A stretch of DNA of 64,000 nucleotides from Fusarium oxysporum f. sp. lycopersici 4287 (Eukaryota; Ascomycota; Sordariomycetes; Hypocreales; Nectriaceae): assembly GCF_000149955.1 (NCBI RefSeq), contig NC_030992.1, positions 3,302,850 through 3,366,849 on the forward strand, read 5' to 3'. The first letter of the stretch is position 1. Every line of letters starts with the position of its first letter. The notes beneath the pieces are model-generated. The model worked only from the letters and a program-made list of their open reading frames with translations. It was not told the DNA's origin and searched no databases. Below, piece after piece: positions 11,885 through 22,853 of the stretch. The translations under genes were made by a program, and so were the position numbers.

Positions 11885-14800
11885 TTAAACAGCCCCGTTC
11901 AACGGAGCAGAAGGATACAGAGGTCGCTGAATGCCCATACGGAACCGAGGAACACGACCCATTCGGTTCAAGGCAGTTGTGGGCATTCTGAGGACTGTTT
12001 CGCGATACATAGTCTGTGTCTCCCACTCATATGAGCATCCGATAGCTCGCTGCATGCCGCCTTCGGAAGCGCAGAACATGAGAGTGACAGGTGGCCTGAC
12101 AGCCTCGAACAAGGTCAACTCCATGTTGTACGTATCTACAAGAGTGAAAATCTGTCATTGTTAGTCAAAAATCAAAAACACCACAGATAAGAAAGTGACT
12201 CACCCTCATGTCGCCTGGGCGAGCTTGCTTGGCCGCCTCAACCTTCATTCTCACCTCCGGATCCTTGTAGGGATCCACGCCAACACGCTCGCCATCATCG
12301 TTAACGATACTTCGGCTGAGAGGGCTTCCATTGGTGCTCCAGGAAAAGCGACCAAAGTTACCTCCAAAGATGGACCTCTCAATAGTAGGGGCATTGAGGT
12401 GTCCTTCAAAGCCAAACATTTCGGCTTGAGTATCAGCAAACTTGCCACCGTAGATGACTCGAACCAGGTTAGGTGTGATCAACCAGATCCAGACGAACAG
12501 GAGGAGGAAGATGACACCAGGGATAATCATGGCAGTTCCAGAACTAGCGCTGGCGCCAGTGGAATAACCGTACATGCTGCTAGAGGAAGAGGAAGAAGAG
12601 CTGCTAGCGGATGCACCACTTGCGATGAGTGCAATTGCAATGATGAAGAAGGCCCCGCTCCATTCAACTGCCAATGCCGCGAAGTATCTCTTCCAGGACG
12701 GTCCCGTAGACCAGTACACTGGGTAGAAAGTCTTCCAGCGGATGGAGATGCCCCAGGCACCATCGATGATGATGGTATCGTTGTCGGCGATACCAGCTAC
12801 CTGACAGTAAGGAGTGATGTCCCAGAGAGATGACTCATAGGCATCCTCCATGTCGTACCATGGCTGATCCTTGTCTCGGGGGAGTGTGCAGATGTATCTC
12901 TCAAGAAGTCTGTCAGAGTCATTTGCCAAAGACAGTCTTGAGAAGGCTTGGAAGGCAGTGTCGGTTCTGTCAACTTGAGGTCGAAGTCTCAAGAGACCCA
13001 TGAGGGCATAAGCCTGGTCACCAGGGAGATACTCCGTAGTGTGACGGCTGTAAAGACACTTGAGAGCCAAAACAGCTTGCTCCAGACGACTCAGGTTGAT
13101 GGAGCCGAGATAATGATCGATGAGATGGCGAGCCACATCAGAGTCCATGTAAGTCCACACCAGAGCAGCGAACTGGTTCTTGGCAACAACCAGGGGGGAT
13201 TGGAGGTTTCCGTCACGAGTGTAAACCGAGATAGTTCGGCCTGGGCTCAGGAGAACCTCGGGGAAAGTCCACATTCGACTTCCCCACTCGCGAAGAAGAG
13301 ACTNNNNNNNNNNNNNNNNNNNNNNNNNNNNNNNNNNNNNNNNNNNNNNNNNNNNNNNNNNNNNNNNNNNNNNNNNNNNNNNNNNNNNNNNNNNNNNNNN
13401 NNNNNNNNNNNNNNNNNNNNNNNNNNNNNNNNNNNNNNNNNNNNNNNNNNNNNNNNNNNNNNNNNNNNNNNNNNNNNNNNNNNNNNNNNNNNNNNNNNNN
13501 NNNNNNNNNNNNNNNNNNNNNNNNNNNNNNNNNNNNNNNNNNNNNNNNNNNNNNNNNNNNNNNNNNNNNNNNNNNNNNNNNNNNNNNNNNNNNNNNNNNN
13601 NNNNNNNNNNNNNNNNNNNNNNNNNNNNNNNNNNNNNNNNNNNNNNNNNNNNNNNNNNNNNNNNNNNCGCTCAAAACTCTGTAGCTGGCCCTTCATCCCC
13701 GTAGATAGGCTCTTTCCGAAACCGCTCACGAAGGAAGCAGAGATAGCGAGGTCGCAACATGCGATAGATCTGGTTGTTGCGAGCCATGAGGGATAGACCC
13801 TTGCGGTTCTCGAGCAAGTTGCTCCAGACCTTGGCGTCGCCGTGATACCTGTAAAGAACAGGAGCATAAGCGAGGTTTCGCTTGATGACATTAGGCTTGC
13901 CATCCCAGAACTGCCCATATTAGTATACTTGTCATGATATCTCATTAACATGCAACTTACAACAAGAGCCATGGCAATAGCAGCCGGGAAAGTTCTCAAC
14001 ACCATGATACCCCAATCTTCCCAACTCTTGGGATCGTAGCTAAAGTCAATGATCCATGTAGCAATGCGCACCTTCATCGGAGCGACCTTGCGAACATAGG
14101 TTCTCTTCCAAGTTGAAGTGCCAGGGCCTTCATAGATGGCATCAACACATGCAACATACATGTTACGAAGGTAGCCGTCATTGTGGTGCAGATATCGATC
14201 CGAACGAGGTTTGAAGGAGACACGACCCGCATAGTCTCTATGTCTCATCTTAACCTCGCTGCTCGTGTAAGTGTAACCAGGCTTCTGGTACAACACGGGA
14301 TTGCGCCATCGGTAGATGGAGCGCGAGTCAAAGAAGTGCTTGCTTCCTTTGAGCTTGACAGGAAACTCCTTTTCAGAAACCTGAAAGCATTGTCAGTAAG
14401 CACTTATGATAAGATGGGAGAGTATTCACTTCTTTCCCATTGGGACTGGTCGAAGTCGTGAGGGGCGTGGTAGTTACGGGGACAATGGCACCTTTGTTCT
14501 GCTAAGAAATGTTCAATTTAGAGGCTAGAAACAAAAACAACCGCGAAAGAGCTTTACCATTGGCCCGTCCTGCTGACCACTGCTAGAACCCTGTTGATAA
14601 ATGACACCTTGTTGGCCATTGTAGGCCTGCTATGGTTAGTGAGTGCAATAGTTGAGGATATGTTAGTTACTAACCATAGATTGTTGTTGGTACTGCATCG
14701 TGTTGTGAGTCTGGGTTTGTCCAAGAGGGATAGACTGTTGGTATCCTAGCGACCCAGGAGAAGCTGGATAGCTGTGAGACTGGGCCGAGAGTGGGCTTGT

Positions 14801-15127
14801 AGAAGGCGATACAGCTTGTTGATATGGATGAGTGTACGGCTGGTTCTGGTAGGACTGTAAAGGATGAGAGATTGGGAGGGTAAACGGGATATATAGAGGC
14901 TTACAACGACCGAGCTGCCTGGAGTATACGCACCACCGTGGGCTTGGTGCGGTACAGCAGGGGGTGGTGTCTGATTATACTTGGCCTTGTTAATACCAGT
15001 TCTCTGCAGATGAAAGCGAAGCCGACTTACATTGCCAACAGAGTTGGGATCCCAGTGCCCTCCGTGTGCCTATTACAGGTGTCAACGACTGGATGAAGCA
15101 AGGGAGAAGATGAGGGAGAAATACCAT
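11885..15127 (-). CDS. HET-like multi-exon membrane protein (contains assembly gap)
   Basis: The gene reads from a tentative ATG at 15127 through a Gln/Pro/Tyr-rich low-complexity N-terminus to the stop at 11885. About eight short introns are visible. Clear ones are 12152-12203 (GTGAGT...GACAG) and one near 13918-13970. The middle section has the WGSRMWTFPEVLL motif and, about 90 residues on, DQAYALMGLLRLRP. These resemble the second half of the fungal HET (heterokaryon incompatibility) domain; the expected preceding part falls in the N gap 13304-13667. Towards the C-terminus, two hydrophobic segments (GAFFIIAIALIA and IIPGVIFLLLFVWIWLI) flank an 11-Ser run. A further hydrophobic segment precedes the gap. 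A TGA at the gap edge (13671-13673) beside a T4 run is probably a contig-end error. The HET similarity is an inference from motifs, and no function is assigned. The first exon, possibly just the ATG, is uncertain. Confidence 0.6.
13304..13667. other. Assembly gap (364 N)
   Basis: A run of unknown bases lies within the HET-like gene. Open frames run up to both edges, so the gap hides coding sequence. The exact size may be an estimate by the assembler. Confidence 0.99.
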
Positions 15128-16516
15128 GGTTCAAATATGCAGAGCTGTGATGAAGAGAAAGCGATAAAGCGCGGGATGAAGAAAATAGAAAGGATCAAAG
15201 TCCTCCAGATCGACAGGTAGTTCTTCTCAACGCTAATAAATCACAAGCAAGCCCTGTGGAATATTTCACAAAAAAACCGCAGCCTGACTAAAAGGAGCTG
15301 AACATCAAGCTGAATGGGTACAACACACCATCCATCCTATGAGAACACAGGGACTAGACTACAATTTTCGACCATATCTCGATACAACGCACTTGATAGC
15401 GCCGTTCCTTTTGCCACCGGAGACCTAGACCTTTCAGGAAGTGCAGAGCCCCTTCATTCTTGAGTCCAGAGCCTGATACCATGGGGTGTGGGCGTGCGTG
15501 ACTATCCTTGACCTCCTGCATCCAGCCTCGCAATATTGCAACGGTGATAGGCCACTGGTGACAGGTTGAGAGACGGCATCGTCAGTGGAGTTGAGGCTCG
15601 AACAGCAAACTATTAGAAGCGGCTGAGTCTCGATATGTCACTCGCAGCCCCTGCAACTGTGATATTGGCTGTTGGGGGCCGGGGGGTTAGGACTATTCAG
15701 CCATGGCGTTACCCGCGGCTTTGAGAGTATCACAACCCCTGACATATTGTCGCAAACGCAGTGTCAGGATAGGACGCCTTGTGAGGTTTGGCGCCATGGA
15801 GAGGAGCCACGGGGGACCCCTTGACCAAAAGCGGCATGCTGGGCGACTTGAAGATGTCTCGCCAGGGATTGTCATTGGGCTGTCTTTCCAAGGATCTATT
15901 TATCTATCCGAAAACCTCTCCAGGATCACTAATACTCCGTTTGGTTGTGAAACGCACATGATCAGAAGTGCGGGAGCTGCAAACGATAGCGTTGAGGCAG
16001 TAGCGAATAGCAGCATTGATAACATTGAACCCCTGGCCAGCGAGACTTTCAGCCCTGAGGAACTAGACCGGTCTGAGTGTAACCTAACCCGGGAGGTCGG
16101 GAAGCTTGATAATCTAAACTATATTATTTTTACGCGAGAGATGGACCAATGAGGTGTTGATCTTGTATCTAGACTCGTTGGTGGCCCATTTCCGTTCAGA
16201 GACGGGGATATGGCGTTTTGGTGGTTGAAACATGGCTTGGTCTAGACACATCTGAGGGCTGCAAGCTTGCGATATCCCTGAAATAGAAAAGAATACGTGA
16301 AATGATAATGCACAATCACGACGCCATGGTCCTAGATGAAAGGGTTCGGCGCTTGTGCTTAGGACGAGCAAGGAATACAACTGAGGCCCCCCAGTGTTAT
16401 AGACTGAGACTCTGGGGAGGACCTCCCCATCATAAGACAAGCAACGTAGCAGTCCATTCATTCGGTCAAAGTGACCGAACTGGAATCATAGAGCCGTAAC
16501 TCACGACGCATTCACT
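15128..16516. other. Divergent promoter region between HET-like and CorA-like genes
   Basis: The two flanking genes are transcribed away from each other, so both promoters lie here. A 149-codon plus ORF (15703-16152) has no recognisable domain and an amino-acid composition unlike its neighbours. I treat it as chance. No repeats or RNA genes were recognised. Confidence 0.4.
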
Positions 16517-18068
16517 ATGTCCTGGACTCAAAGAGCTAATCCTTATGATGCCTTTGCTCAAGAGGCGACTCAAACGCCGCTCGCAGTTGCTTTCCCGCAA
16601 TGGATGCTGAACATCTGGGAAGTAACTCATGGTAAGTGACTGTAATTCTTCGTTTGGAATCTCTCGCTGATTATTTGTAGATCACCCAGAAGGCCGTTGG
16701 TACCTGGAGCCTAACGCCCGTTGTCTGCGGCAGAGGGCAAGCTTGAGGATTGTGTAAGTTTGTCTCGATCCAGAACTGAATGATGAGTTTTGTTTTGCAT
16801 CGTCTGAAAAAGCAGAGACTTACAACGCCAGATTTGCACCTCTTGATCTTCCCCGTCGAGATGCCCTCTCCCAGTTCGTCGAGCTCTTCAACATCCTCAA
16901 CATCCCCAGCGACTTCACCAAAGAACGTCTCCAATCTGTCAGTCACAGCTTTGGGCGCTCCACAGATGCTCATGGCTCCAGCTCGTGGTTTCACTTCCTC
17001 TGCAAGAACATTGACATCAAGCAAACTCCTGGAAATGCCCCCGAAATTGACAACCGTGCTGCTACAATGGGTTATCACATTTCTACCCTTCCGCAGGCGG
17101 ACTATAGCTGGCATCGCGCGGGATTCTTTTTGAGAGTTGATAACAACGGATGTATCACGCTTGTTTGCTTTGGGGTTATGCAGAAGGTGAGGGAGAGGAT
17201 TAATGAGTTTGTTGCTGCCAAGGCCTGGCAGCATGTTGCGACTGATCCATATATTCTGTTTGATCTTGTGTTTGAAGCTCTCTACTTCGAGGTTGATAAC
17301 ACGGTTTGGAAGATGAACACTGTTTTTGGTCCTCTGGAACATGCAAGTCACCCACTTCTAATATGGATTTCATGCCTAACTAACTGATGGATCTAGTTGA
17401 TTCTTGAGTATGCCAACTCTAAGAATATCCGCAAGATGAGCTCCAAGGTCCCATTCTCTGCCATGCACAATTGCGCCAAGCACATCATCCACATTGCAGA
17501 GGCAATTGACTCATGCATCATGCTTGTTGACGCAACTCTTCACAACGTCGGCAATCACCAACATCCAGAGCAGCCGACTCTTCGAGAACCAATCATCAAA
17601 CAGTTGCGTGAAACTCTACAGTATCGGCGCTCGCTGTTTATGTCAAGCCAACTCCGCCTGAGCAGTCTCCAGAAACGCATCGACAACGCCATCACGCTAT
17701 CGTTCAACCTCGTCACTCAGCAAGACTCAATGGTGATGATCCAGGACTCCAATTCCATGAAGGTAATCGCAGCTATCACAATGATCTTTTTGCCAACGAC
17801 TGGCGTTGCTACTGTCGTTGGGTCCCAGCTTTTTACATCTGAGATCCTGAAAGATGGTACAACCTGGGATGTCAGACTTACGCCATTGTTCTGGACTATG
17901 TGGTGGATTTCTATTCCTCTCACTGTCTTCGTAGTGCTGTTGGCTATCATATGGCACTGGTGGGTTCACACTGAATCTCCTACAGGAGAAGTTGTGCAGG
18001 TGGTTAAGAGGGCGGCGACGTTCAGTTCTTCCGGGACGAGAACACCACCTAATGGCAATGCCAAATGA
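16517..18068 (+). CDS. CorA-like Mg2+ transporter-family membrane protein
   Basis: Start ATG at 16517. Exon 1 ends at 16631, with an intron 16632-16680 (GTAAGT...TGTAG). A second intron ends at 16817 and most simply begins at 16752 (GTGTAA). A third intron, 17343-17396, has a GC donor (GCAAGT) and a CTAG acceptor. The last exon runs to the stop ending at 18068. The soluble N-terminal part includes NARFAPLDLPRRDALSQFVE. A helical stretch follows (QLRETLQYRRSLFMSSQLRL and later residues). Near the C-terminus are two membrane helices, IAAITMIFLPTTGVATVVGS and a second one, FWTMWWISIPLTVFVVLLAI. This matches fungal CorA-like proteins. The GMN signature of true Mg2+ channels is absent: the equivalent loop near the first helix carries no GMN. 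Ion transport is therefore uncertain. Confidence 0.75.
17343..17396 (+). other. GC-AG intron in the CorA-like gene
   Basis: The exon ends ...CTGGAACAT and the intron starts GCAAGT rather than GT. It has a CTAACTAAC branch region and ends ATCTAG. Removing these 54 nt joins PLEH to LILEYANSKN in frame. No in-frame GT alternative was found nearby. Confidence 0.75.
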
Positions 18069-18323
18069 TGCGAAGTTGCAGCAGGTCACTTGGATCTTCA
18101 TTTTCTATCGTTTCGACTTTGCTAAAGTCCTTTCTTTTGATGGAAGTGTATTATCTAGCGCCAAAGCCATATATATTTACTATGAATTGACATGTGCAGC
18201 TACATTGCTCTTGATCTCGGTGCTACAAAATAACAAATGTATATTCATGGCTGACTCGCAGTCATAATGATAAGCCCAACTTGTGGGAAGAAACTTGATG
18301 CTCAGTACAAGTCAATATTGCAT

Positions 18324-19177
18324 TTAGCACTTGAACACGGCAGGTCCAGGGATCTTGTAGGAAGTGGCTGTGTTCTCTATTAGCAAGGCTCAGATTTCAG
18401 CGCAGACGGGAGTATGCTCACCCTGGTAAGGGTTGTAGGTAACACCAGGGTCAGTGCTGGCATATGCTCCGGGAAAAGCAACAAGGTTTGAAGGAGTTGT
18501 GCTACCGGAGCCGGAGACCTTGAGCTGATGGCAGCCAGGGTAGAACTGGGCTCCGGGATATCCTGAGGCGGAGTGAAGAGCAATGAGTTCATGGCGGACA
18601 AGGTAATAACCAGGCTTGATGCACTCAGGAATGGTGTAGTTGACACCCGAGTTACCAGACTTCATCAAAGGGCTCTGGTGTGACAGCGTCAGTAATTTTA
18701 TAACCTCGTATAATAAGGACTTTTACTTACGGTAGCCCAGTTGTTGCTGGTTCCATCACGTCCAGCCTCCTGAATCTTGAACCAAACCTTCTGGGTACCA
18801 GGCTGCCAAGTATCACAGCCTGAATCGGGGCAACGAGCCATGTAAGTAATGACGGGTCCAACATGAGAGTCAGGCCACAGAGTCCACTTCAGGTTGACAG
18901 TTGACCCAGCCTTAGCATCGGCGTGAAGAGCGGCAGGCGAGCTTCCCTTGATACCACCAGCAGTGTAGCCGTTGCACTGCATATCGATGGATGTGACATC
19001 CTCAACAGGTCCGTTGCCTGGAATTGGGCGGGATATACGCTTAGGAACAGGGTTCATGTAAGGATCAGTGTAAGGATTGTAGAATTGATAGGTCTGCGTT
19101 TCAATTGTCCCGGTTTCTACGTAACCGTGGGCTGCAGCCAGGCCAGCAGTGGCGAGAAGAGAGTAGAGGAAGTGCAT
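18324..19177 (-). CDS. AA9 lytic polysaccharide monooxygenase (former GH61), secreted
   Basis: Three exons, 19177-18731, 18674-18422 and 18367-18324, with introns of 56 and 54 nt, give 247 residues. AA9 enzymes are copper-dependent secreted oxidases that cleave cellulose and other beta-glucans. The signal peptide [16 protein letters not shown] is followed directly by His17, which becomes the mature N-terminal His of the copper histidine brace. The second brace His is His105 in [14 protein letters not shown]. The QFYPGC stretch supplies Gln192 and the axial Tyr194. His183 fits the conserved second-sphere His. The protein ends [12 protein letters not shown], a typical AA9 terminus, which confirms the last small exon. 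No cellulose-binding module follows. It is convergent with the upstream CorA-like gene and intact. Confidence 0.95.
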
Positions 19178-19818
19178 GCTGAATATCTTTCAAGCTATAA
19201 GTTTGTATGAAAGAGCTGTAAGGTTATATGAAAGAATAATCCGAGTTCTGAGGTTTAGAAGCTTGACGATCACATCCTATCGTGAAGACTGCCGTCTTAT
19301 ATAACGATGAGGATGATGTTAAATAGACACTAACTGACAAGGGCCGGTAGCATGTAGATGAAACACCCCCGAGTATTTCCACCATTCAAACAAATGTTTT
19401 TCAATACTTTAACTTTGGGCAATGTCATGATCTAAACAAACGCCAGGGTGAATTCCCCCATTGGGGAGTGAAAGCTCGGAGCTTCAATGATCATCCCAAT
19501 TAAGCATCATACCTTATTTTTACTCCGGGACCGAATTGACAGCCATTGGCTCACATCTAGCTAAACAAGGATAGGCCAAGAATTTAGTCGTAAATTATCG
19601 GCCTTCTCATCATGACCTGTCGATGGGGGATATTGAACTCTAGATAATTGTATACGCCATCATCAAGAGCACGTGATATCAGGATGCCTTGCGGGCAGTC
19701 ACTGCATTGAAACACCAAACAGACAACATCACTATCACCATCAAAACCCTGCCTATAAACTCGTCCTTAAGCCTGCCAGATACTGTATCAAAATCTAATC
19801 GATCAGTTCTAAGCTACC
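19178..19818. promoter_or_regulatory. Shared upstream region of the divergent AA9 and F-box-like genes
   Basis: The 640 bases between the two divergent starts hold both promoters. A CCCC-ATT-GGGG palindrome is present near 19456-19467. Carbon-catabolite or cellulase-activator sites were not confidently recognised. Regulation is not deducible from sequence alone. Confidence 0.4.
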
Positions 19819-21021
19819 ATGCGTTTACCGCTGGAGGTCATGGGACTCATTGCCGAACATGCGGCTCAGCACATCATAAATGCATCCCCATTCATCCAAC
19901 CCACGAATCAAGAAGAGGCAATAAAGGCGCAAGAACACCACCGTGACCTATTAAACCTAGTGGTTTCATGCAAGACCGTCTACAATCATAGTCGACACCT
20001 CCTCTACACCTGTTTAATCCTGGGGAATGCTACCGACATAGTCGCCGCTCTGGCCAATATTGTCAAACATCCACGAGTCGGACCGTCTATCCGTCATATA
20101 AGATGCTGCACGGAGCTTCATTCCGAAACAGAGCGGGACAAGGCTTTAGAGTATTGGCTATTGGACCACTCACAGGATGCGGCACTACTCCAAGACACCC
20201 TCAGGGCAGAAGGTCTACTTCCTCCTTGGTGGAATGAAACAGATATTCCTTGGACATGCTGGGAGGGATTTATATACGATGACTGTACAGAGGTTGCACT
20301 CTTAGCCCTTCTGCATATGGTAACGGAGCTAGAGACGCTTTCGTTCCAACAGCTTGATGCAGACCTCATTACAGATTGGGAACAAGTGCGAGATCTGCGA
20401 GCATCTTTCGCGCAAGCTCGGTCTGGATCACAACCCTTCTTGGGTTCGTTACGAAATCTTCACTTTGGTAGTGGGACCTTGGGTGGTATGGAAAACTTTC
20501 TTTCCAATCAACCGCACGAAAATCTAGAAGTACTGGTCCTCGATGGTATAGGTATTGAGGGCTTCAGCCGGTGGTCCAGATACTTTGAGTTCAAAGGTAT
20601 TCACCTGAAGGAGCTTTACTTGGGAACAAAAAGCACATCTCCCAAAGCTGTCATTGATCCTCTTCTTGCTCGAAGAGAATGGGTCAATGGCAGGTGGGTT
20701 ACTCCAGGACCAAAAGAGCTAGAAACCCAGTCTGAGGTGTGTTTGGGAGGTGAAGAAGCATGGAGGCTCTCGGTTCCAGAAGCCAGGGATACTATGGATT
20801 GCCTCAAAGACTTCAAAAATCTCAGGGTGTTGGATGTTGTTTTTGACAGGCCTCCTGATTGGCCATCTAGGCCGTTGATTGCACTCAAGAACATTGCTTC
20901 AGGGTCCCTGGAGGTTTTTAGAGTCGAAGGATACCCATTCAGAGTTGTTCCAGGAGACTTTGGACCATGTAACACTGAGTATGAACGGGCTTTTGTTCCA
21001 AGGTTTGATACGGTCGAGTAG
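19819..21021 (+). CDS. F-box/LRR-like protein, single exon
   Basis: An uninterrupted 400-codon ORF starts with MRLPLEVMGLIAEHAA. This has the short F-box-like pattern (LPxEV followed by a leucine-rich helix and a later conserved Cys/Tyr region around LVVSCKTVYNHSRHLLYTCL) seen in fungal F-box proteins. Downstream are loosely spaced leucine-rich segments such as LEVLVLDGIGIEGF, LRVLDVVFDRPPDWP and SLEVFRVEGYPF. Such proteins act as substrate receptors of SCF ubiquitin ligases, but the F-box here is weak and no substrate can be named. The start is the first ATG, 5' of all recognisable sequence. It is divergent from the AA9 gene. Confidence 0.7.
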   Translation: MRLPLEVMGLIAEHAAQHIINASPFIQPTNQEEAIKAQEHHRDLLNLVVSCKTVYNHSRHLLYTCLILGNATDIVAALANIVKHPRVGPSIRHIRCCTELHSETERDKALEYWLLDHSQDAALLQDTLRAEGLLPPWWNETDIPWTCWEGFIYDDCTEVALLALLHMVTELETLSFQQLDADLITDWEQVRDLRASFAQARSGSQPFLGSLRNLHFGSGTLGGMENFLSNQPHENLEVLVLDGIGIEGFSRWSRYFEFKGIHLKELYLGTKSTSPKAVIDPLLARREWVNGRWVTPGPKELETQSEVCLGGEEAWRLSVPEARDTMDCLKDFKNLRVLDVVFDRPPDWPSRPLIALKNIASGSLEVFRVEGYPFRVVPGDFGPCNTEYERAFVPRFDTVE

Positions 21022-21295
21022 GTCAGGGTTATATTAACTAGCTCGGCATTTTTTCTTCAACCAAGGGACATCAATAACTTTTCTTCTTAGATAAGGCCAT
21101 TGTACTCCGGTTACTTTTAGAGAGATATCTTAACCTAACGTATGGCAACTATTGCCATGTTGCCGTGTCCCTGTTGGATTTCCTGCTTCTTGTCCAATTG
21201 CCTATGAACTTGGGATAAACGTGGCCTAGTCTTAGTTCTGTTTGCCTCCCTTGTAGATGATATTTACTTTACTTACATCCATAACTTGATGTCAG

Positions 21296-22853
21296 TCACA
21301 TATGCCATACAATGAACATGCCGGATTTTATTAACCTATCTGAGGAGGAACCCACAACGTTCCCACTCAGATTCCCACTTCGACATTCTGGTAGGATCGA
21401 AATCTCCTCTAAACACTCTTCTTGGAACTTCCAAAGTTCTTGCCAGCAACTTTCAACTTCCCGCCACCTCATGTCCACCCGAAAGACGATAAGGCCTCCC
21501 ATCTTCCAAGATGTCACCAGGCTTCTTGAAGCAGGAGCAAAAAGGCCAAAAACATACAACAGCGGGGATTCGCTGGTCGTCACCGACCCAACTACTAATC
21601 CGCCCCTTATCAGCTTATCTATGGGAGAGCGGACGGGATCCCGAGTTCTCTGATAGGTATGGTCGTATGTGAAAGATCGTGGTGTTGAGAAGTCTCAAGA
21701 ACAGAACAACACAAGCACACAACGCTGATGCAAAGTGAATACATCAACAAATGTGATATGGGTTTATTAGTCCTATACCAAAACATATTACAAACCTTGA
21801 AGCTTCATCCGACTGAATGGACTGTTCAGAAATGTCTACAGTGTTGTTGGTCATGTCTTCGACCTTGCGATACACTGCTGTCATATCGTTGAATCATAGG
21901 CGACTTTAACCCCTCTTGGAGAGATTGAGCCCTACATATTCAGGAAGTTCTGTATATCCATCACCTAGTTTCTCTATCGGCTATTCAATTTGGATAGTGT
22001 CTAGGTTCATGATAATGAGCTTGATACCTATCGGAATGTTTGAAGAAGAGTGTTTATCATCAACTGCCGAGCCACCAGTGAAGACAACAAGACGATTGAA
22101 TCAGTTCTTCTTGCTTGCAATTTCTTTGAGTTCCTGGAGTAGAGCCATTGTAGGTAATCAAGTGTATTCTCAGGATCGTTGGAGAAAGTTGAGTCTTGAT
22201 GCTTGTTTCGGGTATTGCTTCTGACAAGGCATATTCATAGCCGTAACACCGAAGCATAAAACGGATCCAGTATTGATCTGTATTAATACCTCTGTAATTG
22301 GACCTAAGACACAGGCAGTTGGGTAAACTCAAGAAGATTGCCATACGTCTCTTCCCAGGCGGGGTACGAGAACCAAGTTACGACTCGATAATGTAAATGG
22401 ATGAAAGATTGGAAGATACAGAAAATAGGACTGCCTTGTGGTGATTCCAGATATCAATGAGGTCTCAATTTCACTACGGCAATTGTCTCGCGTCCTCCGT
22501 CCTCTATGGAGTGTCTTTCAACTCTGTGCGACAAGCAACGTCGCTGATTTCAACACACAAGACTCAACCATAAGAATGATCATTACATCACTTCAAATAT
22601 ATGCCGAGCCCAATAAATTCGTAAAATTTAAGTAATAGCGTACAATGACCCTGTCAATGATGTTAAACCCGCTCGATGACGGAGTTCGGCAAAGTCACAC
22701 GCCTTTATGATGTATGGATCGGACTCAATGCCAATTACCCTGTACAAAAGGAACGATCGTGAGAAAGGAACGGGATAGCTTGGATCTTTGAGATAACGTG
22801 CAAAGAACAATTTTGCAACCCTCGAGCTTGTGTTCGAGTTTGTCATATGACGT
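21296..22853 (-). pseudogene. Probable decayed gene, family not recognised
   Basis: Several separate minus-strand stretches read like protein but are broken by stops and phase changes. 22846-22628 contains VIGIESDPYIIKACDFAELR. About 22372-22320 contains SYPAWEETYGNLLEFTQLP. 22155-21960 contains MALLQELKEIASKKN, then TGA, then FNRLVVFTGGSAVDDKHSS, and later TAG and TAA. 21884-21296 can be spliced into about 145 codons ending SDRLIKSGMFIVWHM. The stops include TGA where TGG, and TAG where CAG, would be natural. That is compatible with C-to-T/G-to-A decay such as RIP, but this is inference. The last part alone might be a small functional gene. I do not recognise the parent family. Confidence 0.3.

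Noticed and set aside
12195..12833. 212-codon plus-strand ORF
   Set aside because: Shadow of the HET-like gene on the other strand, with no domain.
13247..14296. 349-codon minus ORF through the N gap
   Set aside because: It runs through an intron (near 13918-13970) and through unknown bases. The true frame after the intron is different.
15703..16152. 149-codon plus ORF in the divergent promoter region
   Set aside because: No domain, no intron signals, composition unlike neighbours.
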